Assembly: GCF_001428525.1 (NCBI RefSeq)
Contig: NZ_LMHW01000004.1
Location: 1-53,394, forward strand
Source of the DNA: Flavobacterium sp. Root186
GTDB taxonomy: Bacteria; Bacteroidota; Bacteroidia; Flavobacteriales; Flavobacteriaceae
Direction: 5' to 3'
Length of the DNA stretch: 53,394 nucleotides
Positions 8,773 to 15,948 of this stretch are shown here, one piece after another. Every line of letters starts with the position of its first letter. The first letter of the stretch is position 1. A program made the position numbers and the translations under genes. The notes below the pieces were generated by a model. The model saw nothing but the letters and a program-made list of their open reading frames with translations. It was not told where the DNA came from and did no database searches.

Positions 8773-8997
8773 TCAGCTGTTGGTTGCTGTACTGCCGGTG
8801 CTTCCTGCACCGCCGGAATTGTTATTTCCCTCTTCTTGTTCATAACGGTTTGGATCTGTACCGTCCTCATCGGGTTCTTCGCCCCAGTCCCCAGTGTTGG
8901 TATGTTCGTCCGGATTTTTATCGGCAGCTGCTTTTAACTGCTGATGGTAAGGGCATTTCTGAAGTTCTTCGCTGCTGTTATTATGTAAATTTTCCAT
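8773..8997 (-). CDS. Small acidic protein with KCPY...GDWG signature (copy 2)
   Basis: A 74-residue, strongly acidic protein that ends in a Gly/Ser/Thr/Asn-rich tail. The blocks ELQKCPYHQQ (about residues 11-20) and TGDWGEEPDEDG (about 35-46) are shared with the protein at 7471-7698. It lies just upstream of the SRPBCC pseudogene on the same strand, 36 bases away, so the two form one transcription unit. The composition suggests an intrinsically disordered protein. Function is unknown. Confidence 0.6.
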   Translation of the reverse strand: MENLHNNSSEELQKCPYHQQLKAAADKNPDEHTNTGDWGEEPDEDGTDPNRYEQEEGNNNSGGAGSTGSTATNS

Positions 8998-9177
8998 GAT
9001 ACATATATTTTTAAAATTTAAATACCCTAAATTAAATCATGCCTCCTGATTTTTGCTTACAAGAAAAGCACGATTTTTTATCAAATTATCATGTCAGGGA
9101 AAATGCAGGAATGATATACTTTCAAAACGTTTTCGAAACTCTCTGGCTTAACTTATGCCTTAAAGTTTCTGCACGCA

Positions 9178-9210
9178 AAAAAAGCTTCATAGGCATCTGA
9201 AGCTTTTGTC
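9178..9210 (-). terminator. Terminator-like hairpin after the decayed SDR gene
   Basis: AAAAGCTTCA (9180-9189) pairs perfectly with TGAAGCTTTT (9198-9207), with a 7-T run on the minus-strand side. A second inverted repeat, AACCGTCT (9338-9345) and AGACGGTT (9360-9367), lies between it and the pseudogene. The rest of 8998-9398 holds no gene that I can see. Confidence 0.55.
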
Positions 9211-9398
9211 TATTAAATTCTTTATGCGACTAAATTCTAAGTTATTTTTCTTGTATTTTTTCATATCTTAAAAGTTAAATAAACTTAACTTTTGTGATAC
9301 ACCAGAGTATTTCCAGTCGAATATCTAACTTGTAACAAACCGTCTCAAATCTTATTTTAAGACGGTTCTATTTCAAAGTAAAGGGTTGAAGATTTATA

Positions 9399-9840
9399 TT
9401 ATGGATTTCCTTCCCCACAGCTTGAGCTTTAAATCTGTCCTGTTGCATAACTTGCATTGGGTGCGGCAAGCCATACGTAGATTGAAGCAAGTTCAACGGG
9501 CTGGACGGATCTTTCCATCGGGGTTTGTGAGCCGAACTGTTTCAATTTTTCCATGTGGTTCCTCCGCTTACCTGAAGCGTTGTCCATACTGGCCCAGATG
9601 TCACGCCGTTAACTCTTATTCCTTTTGGAGCAAGCTATTTAGCAAGAGATTTTATATAATAGGTAGTGGCGGCTTTTGTCTGTGCATAATCATATAAATC
9701 TTTCGTAGGTGCATAGGCCTGTACGCAGCTTGTCCCGATTATTGATACCCCGGGTTTTAAATGTGGCAAAGCAACTTTTATAATTTAGAAAGAAGTATAA
9801 ATATTGGTCTTCATCGCAGCATCAAAACTACTGTTGAGAT
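9399..9840 (-). pseudogene. Decayed SDR oxidoreductase gene, 5'-truncated
   Basis: Reading the minus strand from 9840, one frame gives DAAMKTNIYTSF, stop, IIKVALPHLKPGVSIIGTS, then YAPTKDLYDYAQTKAATTYY, IKSLAK, stop, and LAPKGIRVNGVTSGPVWTT. After a frameshift near 9545 it continues as LKQFGSQTPMERSVQPVELA, SIYVWLAAPNASYATGQI, stop. These are the second half of an SDR of the glucose/ribitol dehydrogenase-like group: the Y-x3-K (YAQTK), RVNGVxxGPVWT, and the closing YxTGQ block are all visible. The first half, with the nucleotide-binding motif, is gone: the remnant starts about 5 bases after the stop of mnmE. At least three stops and one frameshift rule out function. Confidence 0.85.
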
Positions 9841-9844
9841 GTCT

Positions 9845-11245
9845 CTACTTCCCAATACAGAAATTAGCAAAAATATTCCCCAGCAATTCATCATTAGAAA
9901 CCTGACCCGTAATAAGTCCAAATTGATATAAAGCTTCGCGAATATCAAGCGCAATTAAGTCACTTGAAAGATTCGTTTCAAGACCAAATTTTACTTTTTG
10001 TATTTCATCTAAAGCTTTTAGTAATGAATCATAATGCCTTGTATTTGTGACAATAGTTTCGTTGTTACGTAAAGCCCCAGTATTTACAAAAGACAATAAT
10101 TTATTCTTTAATTCCTCAACACCAATCTTTTCTTTTGCAGAAATTTTTAAAAGTGTTAATTCTAAAGTTTCGAGTTTTTTATTGATTAATTCAATTTCAT
10201 TTTCATTCAATAAATCAACCTTATTTATAACAACTAAAATTGGTTTTAGGGGATATTTGTTTTTAACTTTTTCAATTTCGACAATATAGTCAGAGCCTGA
10301 AACCTGAAATTTGAAGCCGTCAAACAAGAAAATTACAACTTGTGCCTGTTCAATTTTTTCGAAAGTTTTCTTAATTCCGATGCTTTCTACCACATCTTTA
10401 GTTTCACGAATTCCAGCCGTATCGATGAATCTAAAACCAACTCCGCCAATTACTAATTCGTCTTCAATAGTATCGCGTGTTGTCCCGGCAATATCAGAAA
10501 CAATCGCACGTTCTTCATTTAATAAGGCATTCAATAAAGTTGATTTACCAACATTTGGCTCACCAACAATGGCAACGGGAATTCCGTTTTTAATAACATT
10601 TCCAACTGCAAACGAATCAATTAAACGTTTTAAGACAAATTCAATTCGATTTAATAATTCATGAAATTGCGTTCTGTCTGCAAATTCTACATCTTCTTCT
10701 GCAAAGTCTAATTCGAGTTCAATTAAAGAAGCAAAATTCAAAAGTTCTTCACGCAATTTGGCTATTTCATTACTGAAGCCACCACGCATTTGCTGCATGG
10801 CAATTTGATGAGACGCCTCATTATCAGACGAAATTAAATCGGCAACAGCTTCTGCCTGAGATAAATCCAATTTCCCGTTTAAGAAAGCCCTTAACGTAAA
10901 TTCTCCCGCATCGGCCATTCGGCAGCCTTTTCGCAATAATAACTGAATAATCTGCTGTTGAATATAAGTAGATCCGTGACATGAAATTTCAATAGTATTT
11001 TCGCCTGTATACGAATTTGGTCCTTTAAAAACAGAGACCAAAACTTCATCAAGCGTTTTTTCGCTATCCACAATATGACCCAAATGCAGGGTATGAGTTT
11101 TTTGCTTCGTTAGGTCCTTATTTTTTATGGATTTAAAAACAGAATTTCCTATTGAAATAGCTTCAGCGCCTGAAATACGAATGATAGCAATAGCTCCCGC
11201 TCCAGACGGAGTCGCTAACGCCACTATAGAATCTTGATTTATCAT
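9845..11245 (-). CDS. mnmE: tRNA uridine-5-carboxymethylaminomethyl modification GTPase MnmE
   Basis: A complete 466-residue MnmE (TrmE), which with MnmG modifies U34 of several tRNAs to cmnm5U. The N-terminal domain starts IVALATPSGAGAIAIIRISG and has the folate-binding GEFTLRAFLNGKLDLSQAEA region. The inserted G domain shows GEPNVGKSTLLNALL (Walker A), AGTTRDT, DTAGIRE and NKVD. The protein ends in CIGK, the conserved C-terminal motif with the Cys that is needed for the reaction. It acts in the cytoplasm. The start is placed so that the usual first strand follows at once. Downstream, an SDR remnant directly abuts its stop codon. Confidence 0.97.
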   Translation of the reverse strand: MINQDSIVALATPSGAGAIAIIRISGAEAISIGNSVFKSIKNKDLTKQKTHTLHLGHIVDSEKTLDEVLVSVFKGPNSYTGENTIEISCHGSTYIQQQIIQLLLRKGCRMADAGEFTLRAFLNGKLDLSQAEAVADLISSDNEASHQIAMQQMRGGFSNEIAKLREELLNFASLIELELDFAEEDVEFADRTQFHELLNRIEFVLKRLIDSFAVGNVIKNGIPVAIVGEPNVGKSTLLNALLNEERAIVSDIAGTTRDTIEDELVIGGVGFRFIDTAGIRETKDVVESIGIKKTFEKIEQAQVVIFLFDGFKFQVSGSDYIVEIEKVKNKYPLKPILVVINKVDLLNENEIELINKKLETLELTLLKISAKEKIGVEELKNKLLSFVNTGALRNNETIVTNTRHYDSLLKALDEIQKVKFGLETNLSSDLIALDIREALYQFGLITGQVSNDELLGNIFANFCIGK

Positions 11246-11373
11246 GGTGCAAAGGTAAGAAAAAAGCAGAAATTTCTAAAGTCTTAATCACAGGTTAGTT
11301 ATCTAACATAAACGCTGAAAATAGTAATTTATTTAAGAAATCATTAACTGTTAAATTCCTGATAATTATCAGG

Positions 11374-11402
11374 TTGTTTTGGATTTAGAATGATTAAATT
11401 TG
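11374..11402 (+). promoter_or_regulatory. Candidate promoter of the universal stress gene
   Basis: TTG at 11374-11376 and TAAATTTG at 11395-11402, spaced by 18 bases, fit the flavobacterial -33/-7 promoter. It lies 27 bases before the ATG at 11430. Confidence 0.6.
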
Positions 11403-11429
11403 AGTAACAAACCTATAATCTGAAATAAA

Positions 11430-12263
11430 ATGAAAAAGATATTATTTCCTACCGATTTTTCTGAAGCAGCTACAAATGCGTTTGTACATGCTTTAGAATT
11501 TGCAAAAGTTGTCAAAGCCGAACTTGTTTTATTGCATACATTTGAGATTCCGGTTTATGACAGCCAGTTTTTTCCAGAAAATTATGCATCGATATACAGT
11601 TCTATAGAATTGGCAAAATTTGAAATGTTTAAAGACGAAATCCCAAAACTTCGAGCAATTGCTGCAGAACGTAAACTCCATGACATTGTAATAAAACACC
11701 GACTGATGGACGGTGACCTGATTTATAACCTGAAAAATGCTGTTGAAGAAGATGAAATTGATTTTGTTATTATGGGAACCACAGGCGTTTCTGACTGGAC
11801 AAAATTTTTTACAGGATCCAATACAAATTCGGTAATTTCAGAAGTAAAAGTTCCGGTTTTATGTGTACCGATTGATGCTAAATTCAAGAAAATCAAAACA
11901 ATTGGTTTTACAACAAAATACCGTGAAAAAGATAAAGCTGAACTTAGAAAAGTACTTAAAATTGCTAAAAAGACAGATGCAAAAGTGAAAAGCTTATACG
12001 TTAGATCTTCAAGTACAGATGTTTCTGACATGACTATTAAAGAATGGGAAATTGAATTTGCTAATGAAAATGTAGAATTTCTGGTTTTACCAAGTGACGA
12101 AGTAAAAGAAACAATTCTTGATTTTGTACTTTTTAAAGATATCGACATTTTAACTACAATTACGCATAAGCGATCTTTCTTTGAATCTATTTTCGATTCA
12201 AGTTTTAGTCAAAAAATCACAAAAGAAGTTTCTATTCCAGTATTGATAATGCATGAGAATTAA
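11430..12263 (+). CDS. Universal stress protein, tandem UspA domains
   Basis: A 277-residue protein with two Usp folds in a row. The first, residues 1-145, opens with KKILFPTDFSEAATNAFVHA and closes with MGTTGVSDWTKFFTGSNTN, which matches the ATP-binding pattern G-x2-G-x9-G-S/T, so this half probably binds ATP. The second half, from about residue 150, keeps the fold (KTIGFTTKYREKDKAELRKV, ending VSIPVLIMHEN) but lacks the glycine motif and likely does not bind nucleotide. It is a cytoplasmic stress protein of unknown partner. It is preceded by a clear promoter and is divergent from mnmE. Confidence 0.92.
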   Translation: MKKILFPTDFSEAATNAFVHALEFAKVVKAELVLLHTFEIPVYDSQFFPENYASIYSSIELAKFEMFKDEIPKLRAIAAERKLHDIVIKHRLMDGDLIYNLKNAVEEDEIDFVIMGTTGVSDWTKFFTGSNTNSVISEVKVPVLCVPIDAKFKKIKTIGFTTKYREKDKAELRKVLKIAKKTDAKVKSLYVRSSSTDVSDMTIKEWEIEFANENVEFLVLPSDEVKETILDFVLFKDIDILTTITHKRSFFESIFDSSFSQKITKEVSIPVLIMHEN

Positions 12264-12333
12264 AATTCTACTTTAAATGAATAGCTTTTTTGTAAGTGTA
12301 AAACCTATATTTGTATTTCATTAAATTTAAAAA

Positions 12334-14106
12334 ATGGAAACATATTTAAGTAAGGTAGAGCATTTTTCAAAAGTTTTTAATCAAACCAGCAAAAGGCACA
12401 ACAGCATAAGTCTTTTACGGCTTTTAAGCATATTTTTTGTTTTGTTTATGTTGTTTTATTACATCAAAACTAATGAAATAGGGTATGTTGTAACTGCTTT
12501 TTTATCTTTTGCCGGTTTTCTTTTTTTAATGCGAATTCATTCGAAATTATCTTTTAAAAGAGAATTGACAAAAGCCATTTTAAAAATCAATGAAGATGAA
12601 ATATCGTATTTGAAAAGAGAAAAACTTCCCTTTGAAAACGGAATTGAATTCAACGATTTTCACCATCCTTATGCCTATGATTTGGATATTTTTGGAGAAC
12701 ATTCCTTATTCCAAAATTTAAATAGAACGGCCACTTTTATAGGTAAAAAAACATTAGCAGATAAATTATTAAGCTTATCATCTAATGAAATTATTCTTGA
12801 AAATCAAGAAGCAATAGATGAATTAAAAAGGAAGATAGACTGGCGCCAGGATTTTGAAGCTCTTGCTATTGTCAGTACTGACAGTAAAAGTTCTTATGAC
12901 TCATTAATTCATTGGATTTCATTTAAAAATAATCCTTTATCTAAAGTTTTAATTTCACTTTCTATTATTCTTCCGGCACTATTTTTTGGTTTTGTAACAG
13001 CCTATTTTATTACTTCAAAAGCAATATTTTTATCTTACGCAACTTATATCTTTATTTTTAATTTAATTGTTTTAGGAAGATCATTCAAACGAATTCAATC
13101 TGAAATTGCCAAAGCAGATAATATTGATAAAACAATTAAACATTATAGTTTATTAGTGCAGAAGATAGAATTGGAAAAGTTTGAATCTAAAAAGCTAATT
13201 GCATTACAAAAGCAGTTGGTTTCTAAAAATGTATCTGCGAGTTCTCATTTAAAACAATTATCAGAGTTGTTCTCGAGAATGGATACGATAAGTAATTTAG
13301 TTACTGCGATTGTTTTTAACGGATCATTTCTGTTTAATCTGCATGTTTTAAAAGCGCTTTTAAAATGGAAAGATGATTATGCGCATGAGCTTGAAAACTG
13401 GATTAATATTATTGGAGAATTTGAAGCTTTAAATAGTTTGGCAAATTTAGCATTCAACAATGCAGATTTTGTTTTTCCGGAAATTAATACAGAATATAAA
13501 ATTGGTTTTGAAAATTTGAGTCATCCGTTATTAAACCCAGCGACGAGAGTAGGGAATGATACACATTTTTATCCTGAATCTTTTATGATTTTGACCGGAT
13601 CTAATATGTCCGGAAAAAGTACATTTTTACGAAGCTTGGGAATCAATATGGTTTTAGGTGGAATTGGTTCAGTTGTTTGTGCTTCAAAAGCTAATATTCA
13701 TCCACTTCCAGTTTTAGTTTCAATGCGATTATCGGATTCTCTAGCCGATAGTGAATCCTATTTCTTTGCAGAAATTAAACGTTTAAAACAAATTATGGAT
13801 GCTCTGGAAGAAAGGCCTGCCTTTGTTTTGTTAGATGAGATTTTAAGAGGAACAAACTCTGACGATAAACGTAACGGAACTATTGAAGTTGTAAAAAAAG
13901 TAATTGCCAAAAAAGCAATCGGTGCCATTGCTACACACGATATTGAAGTCTGCTTAACAACCAACGAATACCCGGAAACTTTAACAAACCAGTGTTTTGA
14001 AGTCGAAATTAAAAATAACGAATTGCATTTTGATTATAAACTCCGCAGCGGAATCTGTAAAAATAAAAGTGCGACTTTTTTAATGCAGAAAATGGGGGTG
14101 ATATGA
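12334..14106 (+). CDS. MutS-family ATPase with membrane segments
   Basis: A 590-residue protein. The C-terminal 200 residues are a MutS ATPase domain: Walker A TGSNMSGKST (about residue 424), the RLSDSLADSESYFFAEIKRL segment, Walker B FVLLDEILRGTNSDD, and the ATHD switch. The mismatch-recognition domains of true MutS are absent. The N-terminal part has hydrophobic segments at about residues 27-66 and again at about 205-250, so the protein is probably tied to the membrane. This is the MutS-related family common in Bacteroidota, of unknown role, and it should not be called a mismatch repair protein without proof. TATATTTG at 12306-12313 may be its -7 element. Confidence 0.9.
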   Translation: METYLSKVEHFSKVFNQTSKRHNSISLLRLLSIFFVLFMLFYYIKTNEIGYVVTAFLSFAGFLFLMRIHSKLSFKRELTKAILKINEDEISYLKREKLPFENGIEFNDFHHPYAYDLDIFGEHSLFQNLNRTATFIGKKTLADKLLSLSSNEIILENQEAIDELKRKIDWRQDFEALAIVSTDSKSSYDSLIHWISFKNNPLSKVLISLSIILPALFFGFVTAYFITSKAIFLSYATYIFIFNLIVLGRSFKRIQSEIAKADNIDKTIKHYSLLVQKIELEKFESKKLIALQKQLVSKNVSASSHLKQLSELFSRMDTISNLVTAIVFNGSFLFNLHVLKALLKWKDDYAHELENWINIIGEFEALNSLANLAFNNADFVFPEINTEYKIGFENLSHPLLNPATRVGNDTHFYPESFMILTGSNMSGKSTFLRSLGINMVLGGIGSVVCASKANIHPLPVLVSMRLSDSLADSESYFFAEIKRLKQIMDALEERPAFVLLDEILRGTNSDDKRNGTIEVVKKVIAKKAIGAIATHDIEVCLTTNEYPETLTNQCFEVEIKNNELHFDYKLRSGICKNKSATFLMQKMGVI

Positions 14107-14284
14107 TTTTAGAATATAGATTTTAGATTTAATAGCCCGCAGATTTTGCATTTATTATCTTTTTTGTTAAAACACAACCTTGACATTTCGAGGAACGAGG
14201 AATCTTCGCAAGTAGTTGCGCAATCTGAGAATACAAAGTTTATAATCCTTTCTCCAAACATTTATAATTTAAAAATAAATATTG
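14107..14284. repeat. Intergenic repeats after the MutS-like gene
   Basis: Just after the stop, 14104-14128 carries repeated ATTTTAGA units like those near 25446 and 36211. At 14181-14212 there is a REP-like unit containing CGAGGAACGAGGAATCT, related to the reverse complement of 32031-32055. The rest of 14107-14654 holds a terminator, then about 250 bases of AT-rich DNA and the LacI promoter. Confidence 0.55.
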
Positions 14285-14323
14285 AATGCCTAAAGAGTTT
14301 TAAAATTCTTTTAGGCATTTTTT
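14285..14323 (+). terminator. Rho-independent terminator downstream of the MutS-like gene
   Basis: AATGCCTAAAGAG (14285-14297) pairs with CTTTTAGGCATT (14308-14319), followed by T residues. Confidence 0.65.
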
Positions 14324-14579
14324 ATATACAATATTTTCATAAGTTTTTACTTTATTTTTTAAAAGATGCGCAGATTTAGAATAGAATTTTGAAATATTTT
14401 TTTTCAAATTAACTGCCAAAAAACAACTTTTTACCCCATCAAAACCTTATCAAATTATCATAAAAGCTACTAAAAGCGTGATAAAAGTCAAAATGACAAT
14501 AACTGGCTAAAATTCAGTATTTACTGAGTATTATGTTTTATTTTAGCAATAAATTAACGATTAATTAAAAATAAATTTT

Positions 14580-14616
14580 ACTAAAACGTTTTTGTAAGTT
14601 TCGTTTGTTATATTTG
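14580..14616 (+). promoter_or_regulatory. LacI-type operator and promoter of the regulator gene
   Basis: ACTAAAACGTTTTTGT at 14580-14595 is a 16-base near-palindrome centred on CG, as usual for LacI-family operators. A candidate -7 box, TATATTTG, lies at 14609-14616, so the operator covers the -33 region. The same palindrome is found before susC at 15715-15730. The regulator therefore probably represses itself. Confidence 0.6.
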
Positions 14617-14654
14617 CGATGTACTAAAATATGCAACAATAAACATAATACTTG

Positions 14655-15665
14655 ATGAAAAAGATTACAATTAGAGATATTGCTAAACAGGCAGAAGTAT
14701 CTATTTCTACAGTGTCTTTTGTTATCAATGGAAAAGGGGAGAAAATGGCCATAAGTCCGGCTGTGATAAAAAAAGTTCAGGACGTTGCCCAAAAACTTCA
14801 GTATAAACCAAGCATGATTGCCAGCAGCTTAAGAACTGGAAAAACAAGATCAATTGGACTAATTGTAGAGGATATTTCGAACCAGTTTTTTGCAGATTTG
14901 GCAAGAGTAATCGAAGATGAAGCAAAAAATATAGATTACAGGGTTTTTTATTGCAGTACAGGTGATGATAATGATCGTTCTGAAGAATTGGTACAAAGTC
15001 TTCTGCAGGCAAATGTTGAAGGTTTTATTATTACACCAACCAGAAATTTAGAGAAAACAATCGGTATGCTTTTAAAAATGCAGAAGCCAGTTGTATTGAT
15101 CGATAGGTATTTTGCCAATCAAAAAGTAAGTCATGTTTTAATGGATAATTATGAAGGTTCTTATTCTGCCGTGAAATATTTGATTGAAAAAGGCAGAAAA
15201 AATATAGCCGTTGTAAATAATAAATCTGGAATGATCCAGATGAAATTAAGAGAAAAAGGGTATATAGAAGCATTAAAAGAAGAAGGAATTTACAACGAAA
15301 ATTATACGTTGCAATTAGATTACCACTCGAGTGAAAAAAATAGAATTGATGCGATTATAAATTTTTTTAAAGAAAATCAGGAGATTGATGCCGTATTATT
15401 TTTGGCTAACTATCTTGGACTTGCTGGACTTCAGGCTTTTAGGACTTTAAAATACAAAATTCCGGAAGACATAGCCGTTATCAGTTTTGATGATCATGAT
15501 AGTTTCAAACTGCATACGCCTACGATCTCGGTAATTGCTCAGCCCATAGAAGATATAGCAATTAAATCAATACAACTGCTCATGAGCCAGATGACAAATT
15601 ATGATGATTTTAAAATTGAAAAAATCCTCAAAAAAGGAACATTGATTGTGAGAGAATCTGTTTAA
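14655..15665 (+). CDS. LacI family transcriptional regulator of the mannoside locus
   Basis: A 336-residue regulator. Residues 1-25 hold the LacI helix-turn-helix (ITIRDIAKQAEVSISTVSFV), followed by the hinge helix region (KPSMIASSLRTGKTRSIGLI) and a periplasmic-binding-protein-like ligand domain to the end, with SFDDHDSFKLHTPTISVIAQ near the C-terminus. A TTG lies just before the ATG in frame; I chose the ATG at 14655 because it starts the usual MKKITIRDIA. It stands at the head of the SusC/SusD and mannosidase genes on the same strand and shares a palindrome with the susC leader, so it is the likely local regulator. The inducer is probably a mannose-type sugar, by inference. Confidence 0.93.
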   Translation: MKKITIRDIAKQAEVSISTVSFVINGKGEKMAISPAVIKKVQDVAQKLQYKPSMIASSLRTGKTRSIGLIVEDISNQFFADLARVIEDEAKNIDYRVFYCSTGDDNDRSEELVQSLLQANVEGFIITPTRNLEKTIGMLLKMQKPVVLIDRYFANQKVSHVLMDNYEGSYSAVKYLIEKGRKNIAVVNNKSGMIQMKLREKGYIEALKEEGIYNENYTLQLDYHSSEKNRIDAIINFFKENQEIDAVLFLANYLGLAGLQAFRTLKYKIPEDIAVISFDDHDSFKLHTPTISVIAQPIEDIAIKSIQLLMSQMTNYDDFKIEKILKKGTLIVRESV

Positions 15666-15714
15666 AATAAATTAAAAATGATAAAAAAAGTTTAGGCTTT
15701 TTTTTAGTCATTTT

Positions 15715-15730
15715 ACTAAATCGTTTTAGT
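15715..15730 (+). promoter_or_regulatory. LacI-type operator upstream of susC
   Basis: ACTAAATCGTTTTAGT is a 16-base palindrome with one mismatch, centred on CG, and matches 14580-14595 at 14 of 16 positions. It lies about 220 bases before the SusC start, in a 283-base leader that shows no gene. Confidence 0.6.
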
Positions 15731-15948
15731 GAAAATATTCTTAGATTTTACTGCTGTTTCAGCTGTTTTTATGAGAAATATTTATATAGTAAAAACCTTA
15801 AAATAGCTACGTTTTTTTGAATATTCATCGTACTATCAACATGGTTTTTTATCCAAAATTGAGTTCAAAATTTTATTAATTATTTAAAGCAAACAAAACA
15901 AAAACACAAACGAAACAAAACAAAATCCAAAACCAATAACCAAAAAGA

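Noticed and set aside
9386..9697. 103-codon open frame on the plus strand
   Set aside because: It is antisense to the decayed SDR gene, which explains its sequence; the product has no protein-like pattern.
12334..14106. Calling this gene mutS (mismatch repair)
   Set aside because: The mismatch-recognition and connector domains are absent and membrane segments are present.
14146..14379. 77-codon open frame on the plus strand
   Set aside because: It runs through a REP-like repeat and a terminator hairpin; no family and no start signal.
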